In this document: piece after piece, positions 1 to 7,591 of the stretch
Layout: each line of letters begins with the position of its first letter
Numbering within the stretch: the first letter of the stretch is position 1
Assembly (NCBI GenBank): GCA_015060695.1
Contig: SUYA01000002.1
Span: 307,565-371,564 of the forward strand
From: Mediterranea massiliensis
Lineage (GTDB): Bacteria > Bacteroidota > Bacteroidia > Bacteroidales > Bacteroidaceae
Direction: 5' to 3'
DNA: 64,000 nt
Notes under the pieces: generated by a model
What the model was told of the DNA's origin: nothing
Database searches by the model: none
What the model saw: the letters and a program-made list of their open reading frames with translations, nothing else
Made by a program: the position numbers and the translations under genes

Positions 1-238
1 AGCTCACGATGCTTATGAAGTAACCGTAGCTAAGGGTAGTCCAGACGGAGCATTGAAGATACCCGAAGGATTTGAAGGCGGTGCTCTTGACTTTGCATCC
101 AGCCCATTTGCATGGATTATCTTCCACTTGACTTATTCATTGAAGTATATCGGTGCCGGTGTATTGGTACTCATCACGCTGTTCTTGATGATACTTAATC
201 GTCGTGCCATCATTAAATTTCAAAAGGAGACAAAATAA
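1..238 (+). CDS. C-terminal end of a membrane protein (partial)
   Basis: An open frame enters from the left edge in frame 2 and stops at 236-238, so only about 78 C-terminal residues are visible. The last 40 residues contain one or two hydrophobic stretches (around FAWIIFHLTYSL and YIGAGVLVLITLFLMIL), followed by a positively charged tail, as expected of the last membrane helix of a polytopic protein with a cytoplasmic C-terminus. It lies 49 bases upstream of kduI with no terminator between, so it probably belongs to the same uronate-related transcript. I cannot name the family from this fragment. Confidence 0.6.
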   Translation, partial: AHDAYEVTVAKGSPDGALKIPEGFEGGALDFASSPFAWIIFHLTYSLKYIGAGVLVLITLFLMILNRRAIIKFQKETK

Positions 239-287
239 TAATACCCTTAAGTATAATAAAATCACAAACTAAAATAAATTAGAAATT

Positions 288-1229
288 ATGAAAAAGTTAG
301 CAATTGCATTATTCATGGGTGTTGCCGCTATGTCGGCATCAGCCCAAGTGAACTACACAGTACAAACTGCTTGCCATCCGCAAGACGTAAAGCACTACGA
401 CACAGAGCGTTTACGCAGTTCATTCTTAATGGAAAAAGTAATGGCCCCGGACGAAATAAACTTAACTTATACCCTCTACGACCGTTTGATTTACGGTGGC
501 GTAATGCCAGTAAACAAAGTGTTGAAGTTGGAAACTTTCGACGAATTGAAGGCCGAACACTTTCTTGATCGCCGTGAGTTAGGCGTTATCAATGTTGGTG
601 GCGACGGTGTAGTTACTGTTGACGGCAAAGAGTATGCCATGAAGTTCAAAGAAGGTCTTTATGTTGGTTGTGGCAAAAAAGAAGTTACCTTCAAGAGCAA
701 CGACCCTGCTAATCCGGCAAAATTCTATATCAACTCTACTCCGGCTTATAAAGAATTTGTGACTCAGTTGATTACAACCGACAAGAAGGCCGACCCCAAA
801 AAGTATGCTATTGCTCAAAGTGATGCCTACGGAAAAATGGAAGATAGTAACGACCGTGTGGTTAACCAACTCATCGTTAGCTCGGTATTGAGCAAAGTAA
901 AAGGTGGTGGTACCAACCAATTGCAAATGGGTTTAACTGAATTGAAACCAGGTTCTGTATGGAATACCATGCCGGCACATACCCATACTCGTCGTATGGA
1001 AGCCTACTTCTACTTCAACGTTACTCCGGGTAATGCCATCTGTCACTTAATGGGTGAACCCCAACAACAACGTTTGGTTTGGATGCAAAACGAACAAGCC
1101 ATTACATCTCCAGAATGGTCTATTCACGCAGCAGCCGGTACCAGCAATTACATGTTTATTTGGGGTATGGGTGGAGAAAACCTGAACTACGGTGACAAAG
1201 ACGAAATCAAGTACACTGAAATGAGATAA
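288..1229 (+). CDS. kduI: 5-dehydro-4-deoxy-D-glucuronate isomerase, with signal peptide
   Basis: KduI interconverts 5-dehydro-4-deoxy-glucuronate and 3-deoxy-glycero-2,5-hexodiulosonate in the breakdown of unsaturated uronates from pectin or glycosaminoglycans. The cupin core is intact: the family motif [11 protein letters not shown] gives the metal ligands H231, H233 and E238, and H280 lies in [20 protein letters not shown] (about 95-105) is also typical. The protein is 313 residues against about 280 for the usual cytoplasmic enzyme; the excess is an N-terminal signal peptide ([20 protein letters not shown], likely cleaved after Q20). That predicts a periplasmic enzyme, which is unusual. 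The MFS transporter gene starts 21 bases downstream, so the product could be imported after isomerisation. Family confidence is high; location is inferred from the leader. Confidence 0.92.
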   Translation: MKKLAIALFMGVAAMSASAQVNYTVQTACHPQDVKHYDTERLRSSFLMEKVMAPDEINLTYTLYDRLIYGGVMPVNKVLKLETFDELKAEHFLDRRELGVINVGGDGVVTVDGKEYAMKFKEGLYVGCGKKEVTFKSNDPANPAKFYINSTPAYKEFVTQLITTDKKADPKKYAIAQSDAYGKMEDSNDRVVNQLIVSSVLSKVKGGGTNQLQMGLTELKPGSVWNTMPAHTHTRRMEAYFYFNVTPGNAICHLMGEPQQQRLVWMQNEQAITSPEWSIHAAAGTSNYMFIWGMGGENLNYGDKDEIKYTEMR

Positions 1230-1250
1230 TGCTTCTTAAATCTGATTACC

Positions 1251-2693
1251 ATGAATCAAAAAATGACTAATTGGCGATGGTGGATTTGCTTGTTGCTTTT
1301 TGTGGCAACAACTGTAAACTACATGGACCGCCAAGTTCTTTCATTGACCTGGAAGGATTATATTGCACCAGAGTTCCATTGGACAGATTCTGACTATGGT
1401 ACCATTACGGGCTTCTTCTCCATATTCTATGCCATTGCATGTCTTTTTGCAGGCAAATTTGTCGATTGGATGGGTACCAAGAAAGGCTTTCTTTGGGCCA
1501 TCGGTGTATGGTCACTCGGTGCCTGTATGCATGCCGGTTGTGGTTGGGCCACTATGAGCATTGAGGGTGTAGAATCTATTGAAGCACTAAAAGCCATCGA
1601 AAACGGTTCTGAATTGGCATTGGCTGTGGCATCGGTCAGTGTATGGCTATTCTTGGTATGTCGTGCTATTTTGGCATTAGGCGAGGCAGGAAACTTCCCT
1701 GCAGCTATCAAGACTACCGCAGAATACTTCCCCAAAAAAGACCGTGCATTAGCTACTTCATTATTCAATGCCGGTGCATCGGTAGGAGCCTTAGCTGCTC
1801 CGCTCAGCGTTCCTCTGTTAGCCGACAAGTTTGGATGGGAAATGGCCTTTATTATCATCGGTGTTTTGGGCTTCATTTGGATGTTCTTCTGGGTATTCAT
1901 GTATGACAAACCGCAAGCATCGAAGTATGTTAACCAAGCCGAGTTGGAATACATTTTACAGGATGACACTAACGAAGGTAAGGAAGTAAAGAAAGAGAGT
2001 GCCAAGGAAGAAAAAGTCATTCCGTTCCTGCAATGTTTTACCTACAAACAAACTTGGTCGTTCATTGCCGGAAAGTTCTTTACCGACGGTGTTTGGTGGT
2101 TCTATTTGTTTTGGGCACCGGCCTATTTTTCTGAGATGGGTAAACCTATGCAGACTACTGAAGGCAAGATGTTAGTATTTGTTCTGTACCTCATTGTTAC
2201 TGTTATTTCTATCTTTGGTGGCTATTTACCCAAGTTGTTTGTCGAAAAGAAAGGTATGGAACCGTATGCCGGTCGCATGCGTGCCATGTTGATATTTGCC
2301 TTTTTTCCGCTGTTTGCCCTGTTTGCTCAGCCATTACAGAGCTATTCGGTATGGTTCCCGGCAATTATCATCGGTATTGCTGGTGCAGGTCATCAGGCTT
2401 GGTCGGCCAATATATTCTCGACAATCGGAGATATGTTCCCCAAATCTACCATTGCCACCATTACCGGAATTGGTGCTATGGCAGGAGGTATTGGTTCGTT
2501 CTTGATTAACAAAGGAGCCGGTGTGCTATTTGATTATGCAGCCAACCAAGGTGATGCTTTCACATTCTTCGGATTTGCAGGCAAGCCTGCCGGCTACATG
2601 ATTATCTTCTGCATCTGTGCAGTGGCTTACATCATTGCCTGGAGCATTATGAAGACATTAGTACCGAGACATAAACCTATTGTGGCAGAATAA
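1251..2693 (+). CDS. MFS transporter, hexuronate (ExuT)-like
   Basis: A 480-residue major facilitator protein with about 12 hydrophobic helices. The N-terminal NYMDRQVLS segment and the LGEAGNFPAAIKT stretch (about 142-154) are typical of the anion:cation symporter family that includes ExuT and glucarate/tartrate carriers. A charged cytoplasmic loop rich in Lys and Glu (about 230-260) separates the two six-helix halves. Directly downstream of kduI and ahead of a strong terminator, it is probably the last gene of the transcript and imports a hexuronate or deoxy-uronate product. The substrate is inferred from family and context only. Confidence 0.85.
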   Translation: MNQKMTNWRWWICLLLFVATTVNYMDRQVLSLTWKDYIAPEFHWTDSDYGTITGFFSIFYAIACLFAGKFVDWMGTKKGFLWAIGVWSLGACMHAGCGWATMSIEGVESIEALKAIENGSELALAVASVSVWLFLVCRAILALGEAGNFPAAIKTTAEYFPKKDRALATSLFNAGASVGALAAPLSVPLLADKFGWEMAFIIIGVLGFIWMFFWVFMYDKPQASKYVNQAELEYILQDDTNEGKEVKKESAKEEKVIPFLQCFTYKQTWSFIAGKFFTDGVWWFYLFWAPAYFSEMGKPMQTTEGKMLVFVLYLIVTVISIFGGYLPKLFVEKKGMEPYAGRMRAMLIFAFFPLFALFAQPLQSYSVWFPAIIIGIAGAGHQAWSANIFSTIGDMFPKSTIATITGIGAMAGGIGSFLINKGAGVLFDYAANQGDAFTFFGFAGKPAGYMIIFCICAVAYIIAWSIMKTLVPRHKPIVAE

Positions 2694-2720
2694 ACGTTTA
2701 TCTGAATTATAAACCTTTTA

Positions 2721-2760
2721 AAAAAGGGGAAGCATCGTAAGAAATGCTTCCCCTTTTTTA
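2721..2760 (+). terminator. Rho-independent terminator after the MFS gene
   Basis: The inverted repeat GGGGAAGCAT / ATGCTTCCCC has a short loop, is preceded by an A run and followed by six T residues. The symmetric A and T runs could let it act in both directions. Confidence 0.9.
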
Positions 2761-2798
2761 GTCACGCAACAGATTTCTTAAAATATTTCCTTAAAAGT

Positions 2799-2829
2799 TT
2801 TGGTAGATAAAATAAAAGCTATATCTTTG
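2799..2829 (+). promoter_or_regulatory. Promoter of the tRNA-Met gene
   Basis: TTTG at 2799-2802 and TATCTTTG at 2822-2829 are separated by 19 bases, matching the Bacteroidetes -33 / -7 consensus. The tRNA begins 21 bases downstream. Confidence 0.75.
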
Positions 2830-2850
2830 CACCCGCAATCGAGAAACGAT

Positions 2851-2924
2851 GGCGGGATAGCTCAGCTGGTTAGAGCGCATGATTCATAATCATGAGGTCC
2901 CCGGTTCAATCCCGGGTCCCGCTA
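2851..2924 (+). tRNA. tRNA-Met (CAT anticodon), elongator type
   Basis: A 74-base cloverleaf folds fully. The acceptor stem GGCGGGA/TCCCGCT has a closing G-T pair; the D stem is GAGC/GCTC-type, the anticodon stem is CATGA/TCATG with loop TTCATAA (CAT at 2885-2887), and the T stem is CCCGG/CCGGG. CCA is not encoded. The anticodon stem lacks the three G-C pairs of initiators, so this is elongator tRNA-Met. A tRNA-Ile2, whose CAT is modified to lysidine, cannot be fully excluded. Confidence 0.93.
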
Positions 2925-2934
2925 CAAAGAAACG

Positions 2935-2972
2935 GACTGTTAGGTGGCTTCCACACTTGGCGGTCTTTTTTT
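2935..2972 (+). terminator. Terminator after tRNA-Met
   Basis: GACTGTTAGGTGG pairs, with several G-T wobbles, to CCACACTTGGCGGTC, and a run of seven T follows at 2966-2972. The position just after the tRNA fits termination. Confidence 0.65.
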
Positions 2973-2979
2973 GTATCTC

Positions 2980-3759
2980 TTAGTCATATAGCTTCATCTT
3001 TTTATCAATGCGGTAACGAGCCTTTATTTCGGCCGGTATATAACGGAAACCATTCTTCCGTAAGACATCGATTACGTTCTCATGGGGGTGGGCATTCATA
3101 TAGAGGTTTACTTTTTGAACGTTGTTCATCTGAAGCCCTTTATTCCAAATATCTATGAACGAGCGCAAAGGGAGTTGCACTAATTTGTCGCGACGACGAA
3201 GGGAACGACGTCGTAAATGATATACATAGCCTTCGATTTTTTCTTCGCGAGGTGCTAACAGGGTCATGGCGTTTTCTTGATTCAATCTATTCATCCACTT
3301 TACCCGATTGGTGAGGTTTGGTTCTACACCTTCGTACCGGCAGAAGTGGTCGAGCACAGCATTGCGCACTTTTAACTGGCTCCAATACTCCATTCCATTG
3401 ACTTCGGCCGCTTTTATGTTGCAACATAGTGCGTATTCGCTGGAATTACTGAGGCATACATCCATTCCTCCCAATCCTTTGCGATGCATGTATAGTTTGC
3501 CGAAACGATTGGATTGCATGGTTCTGATTTCATCGTTGGTTTTGGGGTCGAGCATGCAGTGCATGTTACTATCCACATAGGGGAGATGTGCTTTCCGATT
3601 TACATAATAGATTTCTACTTCCTTGGGGTGAATTTCCAAGAATCCTCCATAGGAGAGTTTGTAATCTTTCAGCATAGCCTCGTTGAGGGCTTGTAGTTGG
3701 GTTGTGGGTAGTTGGGGTGCTTCAAGCAGTGCTTGAAGCAGTTTTTTCATCTTGTCCAT
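2980..3759 (-). CDS. Conserved-looking hypothetical protein, 259 aa
   Basis: I do not recognise the family. The product is soluble, basic (an R/K-rich stretch HLRRRSLRRRDK near residue 180), without signal peptide or membrane helix. A Cys-containing segment GGMDVCLSNSSEYALCC lies in the middle (about 97-113). The open frame is long, has its own promoter (TATATTTG on the minus strand at 3788-3795 with a CAA -33 at 3815-3817) and is separated from mscS, so it is very likely expressed. The reading faintly recalls small nucleic-acid-binding or glycosylase-like proteins of Bacteroides, but no catalytic motif supports that. Confidence 0.7.
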   Translation of the reverse strand: MDKMKKLLQALLEAPQLPTTQLQALNEAMLKDYKLSYGGFLEIHPKEVEIYYVNRKAHLPYVDSNMHCMLDPKTNDEIRTMQSNRFGKLYMHRKGLGGMDVCLSNSSEYALCCNIKAAEVNGMEYWSQLKVRNAVLDHFCRYEGVEPNLTNRVKWMNRLNQENAMTLLAPREEKIEGYVYHLRRRSLRRRDKLVQLPLRSFIDIWNKGLQMNNVQKVNLYMNAHPHENVIDVLRKNGFRYIPAEIKARYRIDKKMKLYD

Positions 3760-3787
3760 ATCGATTGTTTATATTTAATATTCAATG

Positions 3788-3817
3788 CAAATATAAAAAA
3801 TAAATCGACATGGACAA
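3788..3817 (-). promoter_or_regulatory. Promoter of the 259-aa hypothetical gene
   Basis: On the minus strand TATATTTG (3795-3788) is preceded by TTG (3817-3815) with a 19-base spacer, as in the Bacteroidetes consensus. The start codon at 3759 is 28 bases downstream. Confidence 0.65.
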
Positions 3818-3850
3818 GCTATAGAATTTTCGTTAAAAAAACACAAATGC

Positions 3851-4717
3851 CTATTTATCAGCGTTATGAACGGTGAGTTGTGGGAAGGGGAATGAGATGC
3901 CTTCTTTGTTGAACTCGGCATAAATCTGCTTATTCATTTGGAAGAAGACGTCCCAATAATCGGCATTCTTAACCCAAACACGCACCACGACGTTGACGCT
4001 ACTGTCGGCCAAGGCGGTGAGGGCTATAAAAGGTTCGGGGGTGGAAAGGATACGTTCGTCGGCAAGAATCAAACGGCGGATAACGGCCTCTACCTTGTCA
4101 TACTCTTCTCCATACTCTACACTGAATGTCCAATCGACACGGCGTAGGGCTTCTCGGCTGTAATTTACCACAACACCGCTGCTGAGCGAACCGTTGGGAA
4201 CGTAGATTAGTTTGTTGTCGGGGGTGCGGAGGATGGTGTGAAAGATTTGGATTTCGACGACTGTACCCGAAACGCCTTGACACTCGATGTAGTCGTTTAC
4301 TTTGAAGGGGCGCAGGAACAGGATAATGAGTCCGCCGGCAAAGTTTTGTAAATTGCCTGAAAGGGCCATACCGATGGCTACACCGGCCGAGGCCAAAAGG
4401 GCGGCAAACGAAGTGGTGTCTACCCCTAACTTACTGACAACGGCTACAATTAGCAAAATGGTGAGCATGATGTTGACAAAACTACGGACAAACGTTTGGA
4501 TGCCTACATCTACTTTGTTGCGATTTAAGAGTTTGGCCACCAGCTTGTTAACCAATGAGATAAGAATGCGTCCTACTATAAATACAAGCAGAGCTGCAAG
4601 GATTTGCTTACCGGCACTTACTCCCCATTGAAAAAGTTGGTTGAGAAGTTGGGGTACATCGACGAGGTTTCCGGTTGCCTCTTCGACAGGTTTAGTTACT
4701 TCTAATAATGTGAACAT
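3851..4717 (-). CDS. mscS: Small-conductance mechanosensitive channel (MscS family)
   Basis: MscS channels open under membrane tension to release solutes on hypo-osmotic shock. The 288-residue protein has the family's pore helix with Gly/Ala packing (GVAIGMALSGNLQNFAGG, about 115-132), followed by RPFKVNDYIE and the beta-domain motif PNGSLSSG. Three membrane helices are visible (about 35-55, 80-100 and 105-135). Length is that of the E. coli prototype. It is transcribed divergently from pnuC; a minus-strand TACCTTTG at 4747-4754 is the likely -7 box. Confidence 0.93.
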   Translation of the reverse strand: MFTLLEVTKPVEEATGNLVDVPQLLNQLFQWGVSAGKQILAALLVFIVGRILISLVNKLVAKLLNRNKVDVGIQTFVRSFVNIMLTILLIVAVVSKLGVDTTSFAALLASAGVAIGMALSGNLQNFAGGLIILFLRPFKVNDYIECQGVSGTVVEIQIFHTILRTPDNKLIYVPNGSLSSGVVVNYSREALRRVDWTFSVEYGEEYDKVEAVIRRLILADERILSTPEPFIALTALADSSVNVVVRVWVKNADYWDVFFQMNKQIYAEFNKEGISFPFPQLTVHNADK

Positions 4718-4746
4718 AATTTTGAATAGTTTTTAATTACGGAGTG

Positions 4747-4754
4747 CAAAGGTA
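4747..4754 (-). promoter_or_regulatory. Likely -7 box of mscS
   Basis: TACCTTTG on the minus strand lies 30 bases before the mscS start codon. A matching -33 element is not obvious. Confidence 0.5.
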
Positions 4755-4784
4755 AGAAATTTAGAATAAAACTATGTCGGTAGC

Positions 4785-4815
4785 TTGTTATTTTCGGACA
4801 AAGCATCTACTTTTG
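4785..4815 (+). promoter_or_regulatory. Promoter of the pnuC-thiamine pyrophosphokinase pair
   Basis: TTG (4785-4787) and TACTTTTG (4808-4815) are 20 bases apart. The ATG at 4826 is only 10 bases after the -7 box, so the mRNA would be leaderless or nearly so. There is no room for a riboswitch in such a leader. Confidence 0.65.
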
Positions 4816-4825
4816 CCGATAATTT

Positions 4826-5392
4826 ATGGAACAAGCCATTGAGATATTAGGAACATTGACAGGTTTTATCTACCTGTGGTTGGAATATAAGGCCAGCATT
4901 TACTTGTGGATAGCCAGCATTGTTATGCCGGCCATCTACCTATTTGTATTCTACGAAGCCGGGTTGTATGCCGACTTCGGTATTAACATCTACTATCTGC
5001 TAATTGCGGCCTATGGTTGGTTTGCCTGGAAGTATGGCGACGGCAAACAAGAAAGGGAGTTGCCCATCAGCCACATTGGCCTGCAAAGTTGCCTACGATT
5101 GGCTATTGTTTTCTTGGCTACGTTTATCGGCATCGCTTGGCTACTAACTAACTTTACCGATAGTACGGTGCCTTGGTGGGATTCGTTTACTACGGCACTA
5201 AGTATTGTCGGTATGTGGATGCTGGCTCGCAAGTACATTGAGCAATGGTGGGTATGGATGGTGGTAGATGTTGTCAGCGTAGGGCTGTATCTCTATAAGG
5301 GGTTGCATGCCACGGCATTGCTGTACGCCTTCTATGCAGCAGTCTGTGTGTTAGGTTATCGGAAGTGGAAAGAACTGATGAGAAAAGAGTAA
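4826..5392 (+). CDS. pnuC: PnuC-family vitamin transporter, probably for thiamine (PnuT type)
   Basis: A 188-residue membrane protein with about seven hydrophobic helices rich in Trp and Tyr. The family signature WWVWMVVDVVSVGLY (about 138-152) forms part of the substrate site. PnuC proteins move nicotinamide riboside or, in the PnuT branch known from Bacteroidetes, thiamine. The thiamine pyrophosphokinase gene starts four bases after the stop codon, and this coupling argues for thiamine uptake followed by trapping as the pyrophosphate. No TPP riboswitch or outer-membrane thiamine receptor is next to it here. Family is certain; substrate is inferred from the neighbour. Confidence 0.88.
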   Translation: MEQAIEILGTLTGFIYLWLEYKASIYLWIASIVMPAIYLFVFYEAGLYADFGINIYYLLIAAYGWFAWKYGDGKQERELPISHIGLQSCLRLAIVFLATFIGIAWLLTNFTDSTVPWWDSFTTALSIVGMWMLARKYIEQWWVWMVVDVVSVGLYLYKGLHATALLYAFYAAVCVLGYRKWKELMRKE

Positions 5393-5396
5393 AAAG

Positions 5397-6017
5397 ATGG
5401 AAGAATTCATGAAGATAGAAGCAGTGGTACTGGCCAATGGAGAGTATCCGACACATCCTACGCCTCTGCAAGTGTTGGCCAAGGCCCCCTATGTAGTGTG
5501 TTGCGATGGTGGTGCCGACGAGTACATTGCACATGGACATCGCCCCGACTTGATTGTCGGTGACGGAGATTCGCTTTCGGACATCAACCGGAGACTGTAT
5601 GCCGACCTGTTGCTTTGCATAGACGACCAAGAAACTAACGACCAGACCAAAGCTATCGGCCACCTGCGCCAATTAGGTAAACGGAGCATTGCCATTGTAG
5701 GGGCTACGGGTAAACGTGAAGACCATACCATCGGAAATATCAGTCTGCTAATGGAGTATATGCGGATGGGACTGAAAGTAAGAATGTTTACCGACCACGG
5801 CATGTTTATTCCTTGTAGCAACACGTGCCAATTTGATTGCCGTCCCGGTCAACAGGTTTCCATCTTCAATTTCACTGCTCGAAACTTCCGAAGCGAAGGT
5901 CTTCGATACCCCATCTACGACTTCACTACCTGGTGGCAAGGCACATTGAACTGCACGATAGCAGACACCTTTTCCATTGATGCCGAAGGGGACTTCTTGC
6001 TCTTCATCACTTACTGA
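5397..6017 (+). CDS. Thiamine pyrophosphokinase
   Basis: This enzyme converts thiamine and ATP to thiamine pyrophosphate and AMP. Family motifs are present: CCDGGADEYI (about 36-45), the acidic metal site PDLIVGDGDSLS (about 52-63) and GATGKREDHTIGNI (about 101-114), with a C-terminal beta-sandwich region. Length (206, or 202 from an in-frame ATG at 5409) is typical of the bacterial enzyme. It sits 4 bases behind pnuC and is surely co-transcribed with it. The start is uncertain between 5397 and 5409. Confidence 0.9.
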   Translation: MEEFMKIEAVVLANGEYPTHPTPLQVLAKAPYVVCCDGGADEYIAHGHRPDLIVGDGDSLSDINRRLYADLLLCIDDQETNDQTKAIGHLRQLGKRSIAIVGATGKREDHTIGNISLLMEYMRMGLKVRMFTDHGMFIPCSNTCQFDCRPGQQVSIFNFTARNFRSEGLRYPIYDFTTWWQGTLNCTIADTFSIDAEGDFLLFITY

Positions 6018-6041
6018 AAAGCGATGTACAATCACCGTTCC

Positions 6042-6157
6042 GTTTCCATGCGAGGAAACTGTCGTTTCCTAACTGGGAAACGCGCGTTTCCTAACTAAGA
6101 AACCGGCGTTTCCTTGCAAGGAAACAGGCGTTTCCATTCGCAGAAATCAAAGGAAAC
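6042..6157 (+). repeat. Five-unit 22-base palindromic array (copy A)
   Basis: GTTTCC boxes at 6042, 6064, 6086, 6108 and 6130 are each followed after six bases by GGAAAC (or AGAAAC/AGAAAT), giving 6-base stems with 6-base loops. Four-base linkers (TGTC, GCGC, CGGC, AGGC) make the period exactly 22. A final lone GGAAAC ends the element at 6157. Loops in order are ATGCGA, TAACTG, TAACTA, TTGCAA, ATTCGC. A second 116-base copy lies inverted at 26596-26711. It sits in the convergent gap between thiamine pyrophosphokinase and thrC. Function unknown. Confidence 0.95.
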
Positions 6158-6201
6158 TATAACACGCTGGATATAAGCATTATACTGCAATCGACAAAAT
6201 A

Positions 6202-6256
6202 TAAGCCTCCACCTTCGCTACTCCTTATCGGGGGAGATAGAGAAAGTGAAGGCTTA
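6202..6256 (-). terminator. Terminator of the threonine operon
   Basis: TAAGCCTCCACCTTC (6202-6216) pairs with GAAAGTGAAGGCTTA (6242-6256), with G-T wobbles, around a 25-base loop. On the minus strand the stem is followed by ATATTTTG, so it could end the thr transcript. The T run is weak and the loop is long. Confidence 0.6.
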
Positions 6257-6286
6257 CGGTAACCTTCATCGTATAAAACCTCCGTC

Positions 6287-7588
6287 TTATAGCGTCATCA
6301 GATACTCTTTGAAGGAAGCAAACTCCTTACTCATCGGCAAACTTTGCTTGGTGCCTTGCATAAATGCCTGCAACTTTTCAGGGATGGAGACAGGGGCCGA
6401 AATAATATGTTCCACCGTATCTTTAAACTTGGCCGGATGAGCGGTTTCCAGAAAGACACCAACCTCTCCCGGTCGCAATCCCTCTTGCAAGGCACGATAA
6501 CCGCAAGCGCCGTGAGGATCAAGCAGATAACCTTGCTTCTCCCATACCTGTTTTACGGTTTCGGCAATCTGTTCGTCAGTATAAGTTGCTCCGCTAATGT
6601 CGGCACAAACAGCTGCATGATTCTCTTTATAAAGGTCGAGTACACGAGCAAAGTTGCTGGGAGCACCCACATCCATGGCATTGGCAATGGTTGCTACCGA
6701 AGGCCGAGGCGCATAAACGCCGGTTTGCAAGTATTGATAGAATATGTCGTTACGATTGTTGGCAGCTATGAAACGTTTTATGGGCAGCCCCATCTGCTTG
6801 CCAAACAAGCCGGCGGTAATGTTTCCGAAGTTCCCGCTGGGCACACACACCACCGCATTGTCGGACAATCCCAACCTCTTCAGCTGAGCGTAAGCATAAA
6901 AATAATAGAAAGCCTGCGGCAAGAAACGAGCCACGTTGATGGAATTGGCACTGGTCAGTTGCAAATGCTCGTTCAACTCTTTATCCATGAAAGCAGCCTT
7001 TACCAAAGCCTGACAATCGTCGAAAGTGCCATCCACCTCCAAAGCAGTAATATTTTGTCCCAACGTTGTAAACTGCTTTTCTTGTATCTCGCTAACCTTA
7101 CCCTTGGGGTAAAGCACATAAACATGTATGCCTTCTACCCCCAAGAATCCGTTGGCCACAGCACTACCCGTGTCGCCCGAAGTGGCCACCAGCACGTTTA
7201 CCTGCTTCTTTCCCTGCCTACGGATGAAATAGCCCAATAGACGAGCCATGAATCGGCCGCCTACATCCTTGAAAGCCAGCGTAGGACCGTGGAAGAGTTC
7301 TAAGGAATAAATCGTGTCGGTAACCCTTACCAAAGGCACATCGAAACTCAACGTATCATACACAATCTGCTTCAAAGTTTCAGCAGGAACATCCTCGCCA
7401 AAGAAAGCATCGGCCACCCGATAGGCCATCTCTTGAAAAGAAAGAGAGTCGATGGTATCGAAAAACTCTTTGGGCAACGGTTTGATGGTTCGAGGCATAA
7501 AAAGTCCTTTGTCAGCCGCCAACCCTTTTACAACGGCTTCTTCCAAAGAGACTTCGGGGGTCTGTTTGTTTGTACTATAATATAACAT
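6287..7588 (-). CDS. thrC: Threonine synthase
   Basis: ThrC is a PLP enzyme that converts O-phosphohomoserine to threonine, the last step of the pathway. The 433-residue protein has the family pattern: N-terminal Tyr-Ser (MLYYSTN), the PLP lysine in PTLAFKDVGG (about 108-117), the phosphate-binding ATSGDTGSAVANG (about 141-153) and VCVPSGNFGN (about 252-261). It is the third gene of the thr operon, 3 bases behind the phosphoglycerate-mutase-like gene. Regulation by the threonine leader upstream of thrA is likely. Confidence 0.97.
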   Translation of the reverse strand: MLYYSTNKQTPEVSLEEAVVKGLAADKGLFMPRTIKPLPKEFFDTIDSLSFQEMAYRVADAFFGEDVPAETLKQIVYDTLSFDVPLVRVTDTIYSLELFHGPTLAFKDVGGRFMARLLGYFIRRQGKKQVNVLVATSGDTGSAVANGFLGVEGIHVYVLYPKGKVSEIQEKQFTTLGQNITALEVDGTFDDCQALVKAAFMDKELNEHLQLTSANSINVARFLPQAFYYFYAYAQLKRLGLSDNAVVCVPSGNFGNITAGLFGKQMGLPIKRFIAANNRNDIFYQYLQTGVYAPRPSVATIANAMDVGAPSNFARVLDLYKENHAAVCADISGATYTDEQIAETVKQVWEKQGYLLDPHGACGYRALQEGLRPGEVGVFLETAHPAKFKDTVEHIISAPVSIPEKLQAFMQGTKQSLPMSKEFASFKEYLMTL

Positions 7589-7591
7589 GGC

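Noticed and set aside
2851..2924. Initiator tRNA
   Set aside because: It lacks the C1-A72 mismatch and the three G-C pairs in the anticodon stem; the gene at 58637 has both.
4718..4825. TPP riboswitch before the pnuC-thiamine pyrophosphokinase pair
   Set aside because: The 108-base gap has no CTGAGA-type THI-box core, and the promoter sits 10 bases from the start codon.
6042..6157. CRISPR-like array
   Set aside because: Units are 22 bases with 4-6 base loops and linkers; there are no spacers of 25-40 bases and no cas genes in the window.
6344..7240. 298-codon plus-strand open frame inside thrC
   Set aside because: It lies entirely antisense to thrC, and the reading has no recognisable domain and no promoter.
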